The position numbers and the translations under genes are program-made. From contig NC_009012.1 in NCBI RefSeq assembly GCF_000015865.1, forward strand, positions 2,597,081-2,661,080: a DNA stretch of 64,000 nt. Direction: 5' to 3'. Below the pieces are notes generated by a model that was not told the DNA's origin, made no database searches, and worked only from the letters and a program-made list of their open reading frames with translations. The stretch comes from Acetivibrio thermocellus ATCC 27405. GTDB taxonomy: Bacteria > Bacillota > Clostridia > Acetivibrionales > Acetivibrionaceae. Positions 31,754 through 40,168 of the stretch are shown in pieces. Position 1 is the stretch's first letter. The number at the start of each line of letters is the position of its first letter.

Positions 31754-33136
31754 GTCTTGTCAAGTGGTGTAAAATGATTTCTACTTTATCATTTTTTCAC
31801 CTCATTTATGTAATAAAGCTACTGGTGTCAATGTAAATTCATTTATCGATGTAATCTTTGACATTGATTCCAGACTGAAATAGCGCCGCCCTACTTTCCA
31901 TTCATCATTTTGTTCCATGAGCATTGCTCCTACCAATCGGATTACCGCCTCACGATTTGGAAATATGCAAACAACATCCGTTCGACGGCGAATTTCCCGG
32001 TTAAGTCTCTCAAGAGGATTGGTGGAGTGTATCTGTGCCCAATGCTCACGGGGAAAAGCCATATATGCCAGGATTTCTTCTTCTGCTTCTTCAAGAATTT
32101 TCATTGCTTTTGGAAAACGATTTTTAAGCTCATCTACTACATGCCTTAACTGTTCCCTCGCAGATTCCTGATCATTCTGGGCAAATATTGTCCGTATTAT
32201 CGATGATACCATTCCCTGATAATGCTTTGGTACCTGGCTTAATACGTTTCTCATAAAATGTACACGGCATCTTTGCCATGCACTTCCCGTTAAAATCTTC
32301 TTTATTGCAGCCTTCAGCCCTTCATGTGCATCACTGATTACAAGCCTTACACCTTTTAGACCCCTTGCTACCAGCCTTCTTAAAAACTCCTCCCAAAAAG
32401 CCCCGTCTTCACTCATCCCTACATCAAAACCTAATATTTCCCGTTCACCTTGTTGATTAACTCCTACTGCTATAACTAGTGCCATACTGCATACCCTGCC
32501 TCCTTCCCGAACCTTGGGGAAAGTGGCATCAAGCCAAAGGTAAGGATATTCTCCTTCCAGTCTACGGTTTTTAAATTCTTCTACAAATTCATCCAGTTGC
32601 TTACTGATTCTTGATACTTCGCTTTTATCAATCCCTTTCATTCCAAGAGCTTCTACAAGTTCATCCACCTTCCTGGTACTTACTCCATGAACATAGGCTT
32701 CCTGAACTACATTCAATAATGCTTTCTCTGACATTTTCCTCGGTTCTAAAAGACTTGGAAAATAACTTCCGTGACGTAACTTGGGAATGCTTAACTGTAA
32801 TGTTCCTACTCGAGTATCCCATTCTCTTAGACGATATCCATTGCGATAGTTGTTTCTATTATTATTTCTTTCATACTTTTCAGCACCTATTATTGATGTA
32901 ACTTCCGCATCCATTAGGGCATTAATGAGTAATGTTAATGCTTCTTTTAAAAAATCTTTATCTTTTTCAACAACATACTTGCTAAGTTGTTCTAAAAGTG
33001 CCATTCTATTATTAGTAGCCACGGTATGACCTCCTCTACTTTATTTGTTTTGTTTTGTTTCCCTAATAAAGTAGAAATCATATCGTGGTTACTTTTGTCA
33101 ATTAGCCTCCACGAAATTTACACCACTACTTGAGAC
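31754..33136 (-). mobile_element. IS256-family insertion sequence, about 1.38 kb
   Basis: A complete Mutator-type transposase lies between imperfect 20-bp inverted ends (31754-31773, GTCTTGTCAAGTGGTGTAAA; 33117-33136, complement of GTCTCAAGTAGTGGTGTAAA), matching at 15 of 20 positions. A perfect 14-bp subterminal inverted repeat, TGATTTCTACTTTA, is at 31776-31789 and 33067-33080. I could not find the expected 8-9 bp target duplication directly outside the ends. Confidence 0.8.
31802..33022 (-). CDS. IS256-family (Mutator type) transposase
   Basis: 406-aa DDE transposase, full length. The catalytic Asp residues are in LWLDATFPK and VISDAHEGL, followed by the family C-x2-H motif CRVHFMRN. The Glu is in the HSTNPLERLNREIRRRT signature. 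The N-terminus (LEQLSKYVVEKDKDFL) and the C-terminal WKVGRRYFS are typical. The gene is uninterrupted. It lies between the xylan cluster and the DUF3784 gene, on the same strand as both. Confidence 0.97.
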   Translation of the reverse strand: MATNNRMALLEQLSKYVVEKDKDFLKEALTLLINALMDAEVTSIIGAEKYERNNNRNNYRNGYRLREWDTRVGTLQLSIPKLRHGSYFPSLLEPRKMSEKALLNVVQEAYVHGVSTRKVDELVEALGMKGIDKSEVSRISKQLDEFVEEFKNRRLEGEYPYLWLDATFPKVREGGRVCSMALVIAVGVNQQGEREILGFDVGMSEDGAFWEEFLRRLVARGLKGVRLVISDAHEGLKAAIKKILTGSAWQRCRVHFMRNVLSQVPKHYQGMVSSIIRTIFAQNDQESAREQLRHVVDELKNRFPKAMKILEEAEEEILAYMAFPREHWAQIHSTNPLERLNREIRRRTDVVCIFPNREAVIRLVGAMLMEQNDEWKVGRRYFSLESMSKITSINEFTLTPVALLHK

Positions 33137-33171
33137 TATAACTATATCTCTTCTTAATATATCCTGAATTG

Positions 33172-33909
33172 TTATTCCACTTTTCTTAAAATCTCATTGA
33201 AAATTTTCTGAGTTTCGTCTCTGTCATTCATATTAAAAATAACAATGCCGTTATTAGTTTCAAGGTAAATGAAGGGAGGATTTTCAGTATTAACAAACAA
33301 TTTGACCGAACCTAATTCTTTTGTCTTAAAATGTCCCTTTAACTTTGAACCCAGAGCCGAACCATTGGTGCGTATTTGAATGGTCGGCAGTTCCTCCTTC
33401 AAACTGACATTTTCAATGGATTCCCAAGTATACACTTCCCCGTACATACCATGGATTTGTATACCTTCTTCAAGAAAACTTACTCTTGTCGGCTGATATG
33501 AAAAATACATCACAACGGCAACAAAGATTAACGTTACAACACAAATAGCCCCGGGAATCACAAGTTGCTTCCACGCACCTTTTCTAAGCTTTCCATTTTC
33601 GTCATAAAGATTTCCGTCGTACTTTTGAGCCCTAATCATCACATAAAATGTGGAAAGCATAAAAAAGGCAATGACCGAAATCAGGATTTTTCCCGGCTCC
33701 AAAGCATAAAACACACCGGCTGCAATGGATACAGCGCCGTTGACATAGAAGTATATTCCTATCAGCCGTCCAAGGCCTTTTACATCCACATTCGCTTTTT
33801 TCTCCTCAGGCATGGTGTTATAACCCGAGATTAAAAAGTACCACTTAAACACATGAATTGTCAGCCCCATCACAATGAGGAAAACACCCATTATTATAAA
33901 AAACCACAT
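33172..33909 (-). CDS. DUF3784-type membrane protein with C-terminal PH-like region
   Basis: 245 aa. Four hydrophobic helices are visible (about residues 3-25, 50-70, 75-95 and 113-133), followed by a soluble beta-rich C-terminal third resembling a bacterial PH domain (RVSFLEEGIQIHGMYGEVY, then VNTENPPFIYLETNNGIVIFN). The N-terminal part, with GYNTMPEEKKANVDVKGLGR, matches DUF3784. Function is unknown. The RBS GGGAGG is well placed. It lies 78 bases downstream of folE, past a terminator hairpin. Confidence 0.78.
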   Translation of the reverse strand: MWFFIIMGVFLIVMGLTIHVFKWYFLISGYNTMPEEKKANVDVKGLGRLIGIYFYVNGAVSIAAGVFYALEPGKILISVIAFFMLSTFYVMIRAQKYDGNLYDENGKLRKGAWKQLVIPGAICVVTLIFVAVVMYFSYQPTRVSFLEEGIQIHGMYGEVYTWESIENVSLKEELPTIQIRTNGSALGSKLKGHFKTKELGSVKLFVNTENPPFIYLETNNGIVIFNMNDRDETQKIFNEILRKVE

Positions 33910-33958
33910 GTCTTAAATCCTCCCAATCATAAAGTGGTTTTAGACGGGTTTTGTGAAA

Positions 33959-33990
33959 ATGAGCCAAGAGGAACCATCCTCCTGGCTCAT
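33959..33990 (-). terminator. Terminator at the folE stop
   Basis: ATGAGCCA/TGGCTCAT (33959-33966 and 33983-33990) with an inner GAGGA/TCCTC stem forms a long hairpin that includes the folE stop codon. On the minus strand it is followed by TTTTCACAAAA. Confidence 0.65.
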
Positions 33991-34550
33991 CTTCCGTTTA
34001 TGAGAGCCATAACCTCCGCCCTGGTCCGGGCATCGGTCTTGATAATACCCCGAAGTGCTGAAGTTACGGTTTTTGAACCCGCCTTCTTTATTCCCCTCAT
34101 TGTCATGCACAAGTGTTCAGCCTCCACCACCACTGCAACTCCCAAGGGATTTATGGACTCCATTATGACATTGGCGACTTCACTGCCAAGCCTTTCCTGA
34201 AGCTGCGGTTTTCTGGCGATAATGTCAACTATCCTGGCAAGTTTGCTAAGCCCCATAATTTTGCCTTTTCTTGGAATATAAACCACATGTGCCACTCCTA
34301 TAAACGGCAGCAGGTGATGCTCACAAATTGAGTAAATGGGAATATCTTTCACCATCACCATTTCCTCGTGGTTTTCCTCCTGAAACACCTTTACAACGGA
34401 CTTTGGGTCCTGATGAAGTCCGGCAAATATTTCCTCACACATCCTTGCCACCCGGTCGGGAGTCTCAAGCAATCCCTCACGGTCAGGGTCTTCTCCAATT
34501 CCGATCAGCAGTTCCCTTACAGCAGCCTTTATACGCTCTTTGTCTATCAT
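33987..34550 (-). CDS. folE: GTP cyclohydrolase I
   Basis: 187-aa enzyme making dihydroneopterin triphosphate from GTP, the first step of folate synthesis. The zinc ligands are visible as Cys and His in [11 protein letters not shown] and Cys in [30 protein letters not shown] and QERLGSEVA complete the signature. The ribosome binding site AGAGGT precedes the ATG. No other folate gene is adjacent; the formyltransferase-like gene far upstream at 56 kb would depend on folate but is not linked to it. Confidence 0.97.
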   Translation of the reverse strand: MIDKERIKAAVRELLIGIGEDPDREGLLETPDRVARMCEEIFAGLHQDPKSVVKVFQEENHEEMVMVKDIPIYSICEHHLLPFIGVAHVVYIPRKGKIMGLSKLARIVDIIARKPQLQERLGSEVANVIMESINPLGVAVVVEAEHLCMTMRGIKKAGSKTVTSALRGIIKTDARTRAEVMALINGR

Positions 34551-34568
34551 AGCAATACCTCTTTCTAT

Positions 34569-34648
34569 TTATTGAATATTTTAATAAATTTATTGAACAC
34601 TAACAACTTATTGAATATTACCAACGATTTCGTTATCACTTATTCAAC
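34569..34648. repeat. Four copies of TTATTGAAY-like motif upstream of folE
   Basis: TTATTGAAT (34569), TTATTGAAC (34590), TTATTGAAT (34608) and the variant TTATTCAAC (34640) lie in the folE upstream region at 18-32 base spacing. They may be binding-site repeats or AT-rich chance. Confidence 0.35.
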
Positions 34649-34715
34649 ATTGTAACGACACCGTTATTTTTCTTTATAACATTATACTTCATAAATAGAA
34701 AAAGGACAAAACTTT

Positions 34716-37364
34716 TTATCCAACATTCTGAATTACCGGACCGGCCGTATCAGTATTCTCCAGAAGCTCTCTGCGGACCCGTTCCACGACCTCTGCCGCC
34801 CTTTCAAAATTCTCATAAAACATAACCACAAAATCTCCGGGCTGTGCGTCAAGAAGTGCTTTCTCAAGGGCTCTGTCCTCAGAATAAATTATCTCCACAT
34901 TTTCTTTTTTGGTTCCGCTGCTGATAACGGCATCGTAGAGAATTCCCGCCACTTCTCCCGGCTCTCTTCCCCTAAGATCACTATCCTCTTTTATATAAAT
35001 TTTAGAAAAACATTTGCTGCATATTTCTCCTGCCTTGTATATGCTTAAGTCATCCCTGTCGCCCGGCATACCTATAACTCCTACAAGCCTTTTTGCATCA
35101 ATTTTGTCCAAAAATTTCATAACCTCAAGGTATCCTGCCGGATTGTGCCCGTAATCAAGCATCACCTTGAAATCGCCCATATCCACGATATTAAACCTTC
35201 CCGGGTTGGATTCCATATCGGGATTAAAGGTTGCCAGTCCTTTTCGTATGGCTTCAATGGAAAGATTCAAGCCATACAGCGCCGAAGCAGCTGCAAGGGA
35301 ATTTTCAATATTGCATTCAATCATTCCTCCGTAGGTTATTGGAATCTCTTTTACACTCATAAGAACTTCGGCAGTTTTTCCATTGTATATGAAAATTGAG
35401 TCTTTGTCCACATATAACGCTTTTCCGCCTTTTTGCATATGCTCCTTCACAACAGGATTGCTGTTATTTTTCGAGAACAGAATAATTTCTCCTTTTGCCC
35501 TCTCCATAAAATACCGCACAAACTTGTCATCCGCATTCAACACAGAATATCCGCCAGGTTTTACCGCCTCAACCACCAATGACTTGGCAAATGCCAAATC
35601 TTCAAGAGTATTCATCCCGTCAATACCAAGGTGGTCTTCCGCAATATTGGTTATAACTCCCACATCGGCAAGGTCATACCCCAGACCTTTTCTCACAATT
35701 CCGCCTCTTGCAGTCTCAAGTACCGCAACTTCCACTTCTTTTGATGACAATACCATTGCCGCACTTGTCGGCCCGGTGTTGTCTCCTTTTAAGACACATT
35801 CATCGCCAATGAAAATGCCTCCGGTGGATGTCATTCCCACCTTTTTCCCCAGGCAGGCAAGAGTATGCCCGATCAGTCGCGTGGTGGTCGTCTTTCCGTT
35901 AGTACCGGTAACAGATACAATGGGAATCGAATGGGGGGATGCTTCCGGAAACAACATATCCAGTATATCCGCCGCCACATTTCTGGTTTTCCCTTCCGAA
36001 GGAAACAAATGCATTCTAAGTCCCGGCGCGGCATTTATTTCAATTATGGCACCACCATTTTCGCTGATTGGTACCGATATATCCTCAGTGGTAATATCCA
36101 CACCTGCAATATCAAGCCCTATAATTTGTGCAGCCTTTACCGCAATGTCAGCATTATACGGATGTATCTCATCAGTACATTCCCTCGCGGTACCTCCTGT
36201 GCTTAAGTTTCCATTGTATCTTAGATATATTCTTTCACCCAAAGAAGGTACATGGTCCTTGCCAATGCCCTGATCTTTCAAAACCTTTAATGCTGTGGCA
36301 TCCAACTTGATTTTTGTAAGGGGCTTTTCATGGTCGTCCCCCCTTAAGCTGCTTAAATTTTCAATTGCGACAAGCTCCTCCACCGTATGAACGCCATCTC
36401 CAATTACAAAAGGCGGTCTTCTTTCGGCAACCGCCGCAACCCTGTCACCAACCACCAAAACTCTGTAATCTTTTCCCTTTACATATTTCTCCACCAGTAC
36501 CACTCTTGAATATTTCCGGGCTTCATTATATGCAATCTCCATTTCCTGCTCATCTTTAATATTAAGAGTAACTCCTTTTCCCTGATTGCTGTCCACCGGC
36601 TTTATTACAACCGGAAAACCTATCTCCCGTGCTATCTGCAAAGCACCTTCAAAACTGTAGGCCGTATCTCCGTCGGGAACAGGGATTTTGTTTTCCGCCA
36701 AGAGGCGTTTCGCAAGCTGTTTGTTTCCTGCCATATCGACATTGATACAGCTCGGAAAATCCGTCAAAGAAGCCTGAACAATCCGGGAATACTTGCCGTA
36801 TCCCAGCCTTAGAACACTGCCGTCGCCTATTCTCGTTACAGGTATTCCCCTCTTTTTTGCCTCTTCATAGATCGCTTTTGTACTGGGTCCCATATCCGTT
36901 TCCACTGCAATAGCCCTTAAATTATTTATAATTGCTTCCGTATCAACCTCTTCATTGCGTACAAGCTTTAAAACAATGTTTACCGCCGCTCTTGCACACT
37001 CTATGGCGCACTTTTCGTTTTTATATTCAAACACTATAAAGTACAGTGACGGTTCCTCAACAATCCGTGTTTTGCCATAATTAACTTCATATCCCAATAT
37101 ATTCTGAAGCTCTATAATCAAATGCTCCGTTACATGGCCTATATATGTGCCTTCTTTCAAACGTTCTTCAAATCCGCCCTCATATCCCAAAGAACAATAA
37201 TGTTTTTTTAATCCGGGAAACAAGGCAAGAAGTCTTTCATTAAAATCTCCAAGGTCCTTTGTTGGTAATTTGTACAATTCTCCTATATCCAATGTCACCT
37301 TAACGACAGGCTTGTGACTGTAAATATTTCTTCCTGCAAAACATTGTATACTTTGTATTCGCAC
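34716..37364 (-). CDS. cphA: Cyanophycin synthetase
   Basis: Polymerises aspartate and arginine into cyanophycin, a nitrogen reserve, using ATP, without ribosomes. About 882 aa, the usual length. An N-terminal domain (1-160) is followed by an ATP-grasp domain (about 205-470: FPVVIKPVDSNQGKGVTL, IEINAAPGLRMH), which adds Asp to the backbone. A Mur-ligase-like domain (about 480-870), with P-loop VTGTNGKTTTTRLIG and ETARGGIVRKGLGYD, adds Arg to the side chain. GTG 37364 is chosen as start, since GGGAGG lies 7-8 bases upstream; the TTG at 37379 is inside that site. It is 40 bases downstream of cyanophycinase and on the same strand. Confidence 0.95.
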   Translation of the reverse strand: MRIQSIQCFAGRNIYSHKPVVKVTLDIGELYKLPTKDLGDFNERLLALFPGLKKHYCSLGYEGGFEERLKEGTYIGHVTEHLIIELQNILGYEVNYGKTRIVEEPSLYFIVFEYKNEKCAIECARAAVNIVLKLVRNEEVDTEAIINNLRAIAVETDMGPSTKAIYEEAKKRGIPVTRIGDGSVLRLGYGKYSRIVQASLTDFPSCINVDMAGNKQLAKRLLAENKIPVPDGDTAYSFEGALQIAREIGFPVVIKPVDSNQGKGVTLNIKDEQEMEIAYNEARKYSRVVLVEKYVKGKDYRVLVVGDRVAAVAERRPPFVIGDGVHTVEELVAIENLSSLRGDDHEKPLTKIKLDATALKVLKDQGIGKDHVPSLGERIYLRYNGNLSTGGTARECTDEIHPYNADIAVKAAQIIGLDIAGVDITTEDISVPISENGGAIIEINAAPGLRMHLFPSEGKTRNVAADILDMLFPEASPHSIPIVSVTGTNGKTTTTRLIGHTLACLGKKVGMTSTGGIFIGDECVLKGDNTGPTSAAMVLSSKEVEVAVLETARGGIVRKGLGYDLADVGVITNIAEDHLGIDGMNTLEDLAFAKSLVVEAVKPGGYSVLNADDKFVRYFMERAKGEIILFSKNNSNPVVKEHMQKGGKALYVDKDSIFIYNGKTAEVLMSVKEIPITYGGMIECNIENSLAAASALYGLNLSIEAIRKGLATFNPDMESNPGRFNIVDMGDFKVMLDYGHNPAGYLEVMKFLDKIDAKRLVGVIGMPGDRDDLSIYKAGEICSKCFSKIYIKEDSDLRGREPGEVAGILYDAVISSGTKKENVEIIYSEDRALEKALLDAQPGDFVVMFYENFERAAEVVERVRRELLENTDTAGPVIQNVG

Positions 37365-37404
37365 TTTCCTTCCTCCCAAACAAACAAGCGATTAGAGTTT
37401 TCTG

Positions 37405-38214
37405 TCAGTAGGTTGAATTACTTCTCTTTTTTTTCATGTCAAATCCGTAGCCGCAAGGCAAAACGTGCAGCGTTACTCCGGAGATTGCCAGTATCTCATC
37501 AGGATTGAGCTCAGACACATTGGTGCTTTTTATAGTGCTGCCGTCAATCACTGTAACGGCATTGCTTCCCAGCACCTCAAAATGAGCGTCAGGATACACT
37601 CTTATGGCTGTATCCTCGTCTATTCCTATTCCCAGCATAAAGGGGTTTTCCGCCACACCGCAAAGAAGTCTTCCTATTCTTCCCCTTTGGTCAAAATGCT
37701 GGTCAATTATGGCTTCTTCAAGAAATCCCAATCCCGGAGCCATTTTCATGGTGCATTTCCTTGCCGGCTCATTGTCCTTTCCTTCCACTATCATCGTATT
37801 GCTCATAACGGATGCCCCTGCACTTGTCCCAACAATCACAACACCTTTTGAATAGACCTCATGCAGGGCTTTATATACTTTTGTGCCTCCGAGAATGCTT
37901 GTTATTCTGAGCTGATCCCCTCCGGTAAAGAAAATACCTCCGGAACTTCTTATCCTTTCGGCATTCTCGTCCAAGTCCGCCTCATCGCGCGAATTTATAT
38001 TCAACACATCTATATCCATTAATCCCAGCGTTTCAAACACCTGTCTGTAATTGTTTCCGACCTCCTGAGGCTTTTGGGTTGCTGTGGTCAATATCACCAA
38101 ACTGCCTTTCTTTTCTCTGACGATGTCAGCAACATACTTTAATATGGTTTTTTTCCCGACCTTGTCCTCGGCACCGCCAATTATAATCAAATTTCCCCTT
38201 ACTTTCTGACCCAT
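37405..38214 (-). CDS. cphB: Cyanophycinase
   Basis: 269-aa serine peptidase of the S51 family that cuts cyanophycin into beta-Asp-Arg dipeptides. NLIIIGGAEDK opens the protein. The nucleophile Ser is in VGTSAGASVMS, and FTGGDQLRITS and DQHFDQRGRIGRL are cyanophycinase hallmarks. ATG 38214 is preferred, with GGAGG five bases upstream; the longer frame to 38313 runs into the terminator hairpin. It forms a unit with cphA downstream and lies next to the dipeptidase gene needed for the next step. Confidence 0.95.
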   Translation of the reverse strand: MGQKVRGNLIIIGGAEDKVGKKTILKYVADIVREKKGSLVILTTATQKPQEVGNNYRQVFETLGLMDIDVLNINSRDEADLDENAERIRSSGGIFFTGGDQLRITSILGGTKVYKALHEVYSKGVVIVGTSAGASVMSNTMIVEGKDNEPARKCTMKMAPGLGFLEEAIIDQHFDQRGRIGRLLCGVAENPFMLGIGIDEDTAIRVYPDAHFEVLGSNAVTVIDGSTIKSTNVSELNPDEILAISGVTLHVLPCGYGFDMKKKRSNSTY

Positions 38215-38273
38215 TATTTCCTCCAAATTTTTATATGAATATTTGGCAGAAATCACCTTGCAAATATCCTCAA

Positions 38274-38306
38274 TAAAAAAGCAAGGCTTTTTAATATGCC
38301 CTTGCT
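38274..38306 (-). terminator. Terminator or attenuator ahead of cphB
   Basis: AGCAAGG (38306-38300 on minus) pairs with CCTTGCT (38286-38280) around a 13-base loop, followed by TTTTTTATTG. It separates iadA-DUF4190 from cphB-cphA, all on the minus strand. Confidence 0.7.
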
Positions 38307-38319
38307 CTTTCACAACGGA

Positions 38320-38580
38320 CTATATGCCAAGATATCGTCTGGCATAGTTCATTATTACTCCGCTGAATATCAGCCCTATGCCCATAAGAATGATACTTGA
38401 CACTATCAGAGGAAGTCCGGCTTTGCTTCCGTTTTTGGTTGCCAGTATACCCGTTATCACTCCCACCACTCCGAAAATAAACGGATATATAACCAGGGAC
38501 AGCAAAGCCGAAATCCATCCTACCGTCAGCAAAATGATATTGCTCCTGGTCCCTGTCTTTTGAAAATTTATTCTTTCCAT
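38320..38580 (-). CDS. Small DUF4190-like membrane protein
   Basis: 86-aa protein with two hydrophobic helices (about residues 13-45 and 53-78) separated by a GxLATKNGSKAG turn, as in DUF4190 proteins. Start ATG 38580 (MERINFQ) follows a GGGTGAT site; the longer frame to 38616 lacks one. It lies between iadA and cphB. Its role is unknown, and a link to cyanophycin is suggested only by position. Confidence 0.65.
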   Translation of the reverse strand: MERINFQKTGTRSNIILLTVGWISALLSLVIYPFIFGVVGVITGILATKNGSKAGLPLIVSSIILMGIGLIFSGVIMNYARRYLGI

Positions 38581-38644
38581 AACATCACCCAAGTTAGTAT
38601 TTGCACGTTTTATCACTGATATTCATTATCCCTTTCTTTTAACA

Positions 38645-39820
38645 TTATCCATGCCATTTTTCTTCATACCGTCCCCATTTTTGCACCTTGCCGTTATTCA
38701 CAAACTGCTCACCGTTTACAAACACCTTGTCCAGCTTCAGGTCTTCTTTTCCAAAGACAAGTATGTCCGCATCACTTCCCGGTCTAATAACACCTTTTTT
38801 CGGGTAAAGTTTAAGTACTTTTGCCACATTCACGGTGACAGTTTTTAAAGCCTGCTCCACAGTCAATTTACCGCTTAAAATACTGCTCCTTATGTCATTA
38901 ATAAGCTCGTCCGCCCTGCCAACCCCCGGACCGCATCCTTCTTTTGCCGGAATGCTGCCGTTGGCATCCGATGACACAGTTACCCTGTCCATATCCACCC
39001 CTGCATCTGCAAGGAGTTTTAAGGCATCCGGCACCGCATACCCTGTCTCATTGGTCTCCCCGGCCGTCAAATCTATGTTTCCCCCCATTTTGGCATATTC
39101 TATTGCCTGAAAAAACAAAGTTCTGTTTCTGTTTAAATGGGTGGGTACAAACATCTCTATGGGAAAATCAGAATTTGCCACAAGTTCAATAACCGGCTCA
39201 AGCCCTTTTTTCCCGTCTCCCACATGTATATGAACGACTCCGGCCTTTTTTCCGACCAATCCCCCCATCCTGGCTTCACTGGCTACAGCCTTGAGCATGT
39301 CAAGGGAAGGGTGGGAAGACCTGTGGTCCGAAACAGCTATTTCGCCGACCCCAATAATCTTGTCAATCAGGGCTATATCGGACATCACGCTTCCTGTAAG
39401 CGTGGCCGTAGGAATCCTGTAGCTTCCGGTATATATATATGTGTTAAGCCCTTCTTCCTCCAGCGCCCTTGCTTTCGCCAAAAGCCCCGATATGTTCCTG
39501 GTTATACTGTCGGCTCCCAACACCCCCACAGCCGTTGTTATCCCGGCCGTAAGGCACTCGGACAGCATAATTTCAGGTATTCTGCTGCCCGGCCCCTCTT
39601 CTCCTCCACCTCCTGTAATATGGATATGCTGGTCAATGAGTCCGGGACATACTATTTTTCCGCTGCAATCAATAATTTCAAGGTCCGGAACAACGGACTC
39701 ATCTATATGGTTTTCAATTTTGTAAATTTTATTTTGAACCACCAAAATATCTTTTTTCCCAATAAACTCCGGAATATAGCATGTACCATTTTTTAGAAGT
39801 TTAAATATCTTTTTCTCCAT
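38645..39820 (-). CDS. iadA: Isoaspartyl dipeptidase (beta-aspartyl peptidase)
   Basis: 391-aa zinc amidohydrolase that splits beta-aspartyl dipeptides. The metal motif HIHITGGGGEEGPGSR after PGLIDQ is specific to IadA. His residues in SDHRSSHPS and VHIHVGD and the catalytic Asp in SSDANGS follow. Start ATG 39820 has AAAGG 8 bases upstream. Cyanophycinase releases beta-Asp-Arg, which this enzyme would convert to Asp and Arg, so its place in the cphA-cphB neighbourhood is functionally coherent. Confidence 0.93.
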   Translation of the reverse strand: MEKKIFKLLKNGTCYIPEFIGKKDILVVQNKIYKIENHIDESVVPDLEIIDCSGKIVCPGLIDQHIHITGGGGEEGPGSRIPEIMLSECLTAGITTAVGVLGADSITRNISGLLAKARALEEEGLNTYIYTGSYRIPTATLTGSVMSDIALIDKIIGVGEIAVSDHRSSHPSLDMLKAVASEARMGGLVGKKAGVVHIHVGDGKKGLEPVIELVANSDFPIEMFVPTHLNRNRTLFFQAIEYAKMGGNIDLTAGETNETGYAVPDALKLLADAGVDMDRVTVSSDANGSIPAKEGCGPGVGRADELINDIRSSILSGKLTVEQALKTVTVNVAKVLKLYPKKGVIRPGSDADILVFGKEDLKLDKVFVNGEQFVNNGKVQKWGRYEEKWHG

Positions 39821-40159
39821 ATCCAAAACCTTTGCCAAGCATTTTTAAAGGTATAATACGTAATTTTATTGAAAAAATACCTGTTTTTCATTGGAAATTT
39901 ATTGATGTTAGCAAACTTTTTTGCCGAAAAGTTAACATATATTCGAGCAATTTTCTTGTTATTTACTATACTTCTATTAATTAAAGTTGATATATTGATT
40001 TATATTTGCTAAACTAATTTTAATGTTTTATGTAAATCGAACTACTTTCTTGTTTCCCTTCTTATTTGGAAGGGTATAACAAGAAAAATGGGTGCCACGT
40101 GGTACAACGCATCAAAAACATAAATTACAAAAATATAAGAAAAAAATAAGTGTAAAAGG
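39821..40159. other. Divergent intergenic region iadA / lexA-like
   Basis: About 340 AT-rich bases with no gene. It should hold divergent promoters; one candidate on the plus strand is listed separately. No LexA box matching the CGAAC-N4-GTTYG pattern is present here. Confidence 0.55.
39987..40015 (+). promoter_or_regulatory. Candidate promoter of the lexA-like gene
   Basis: TTGATA (39987-39992), a 17-base spacer and TAAACT (40010-40015). It would give a leader of about 145 bases. Confidence 0.35.
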
Positions 40160-40168
40160 ATGGTCAAC

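Noticed and set aside
35383-36273. 296-codon open frame antisense to cphA
   Set aside because: Low-complexity Ser/Pro/Thr translation opposite an intact Mur-ligase/ATP-grasp gene; a shadow frame.
39821-40168. LexA autoregulatory box before the lexA-like gene
   Set aside because: Only half-sites such as CGAAC are present; no full CGAAC-N4-GTTYG.
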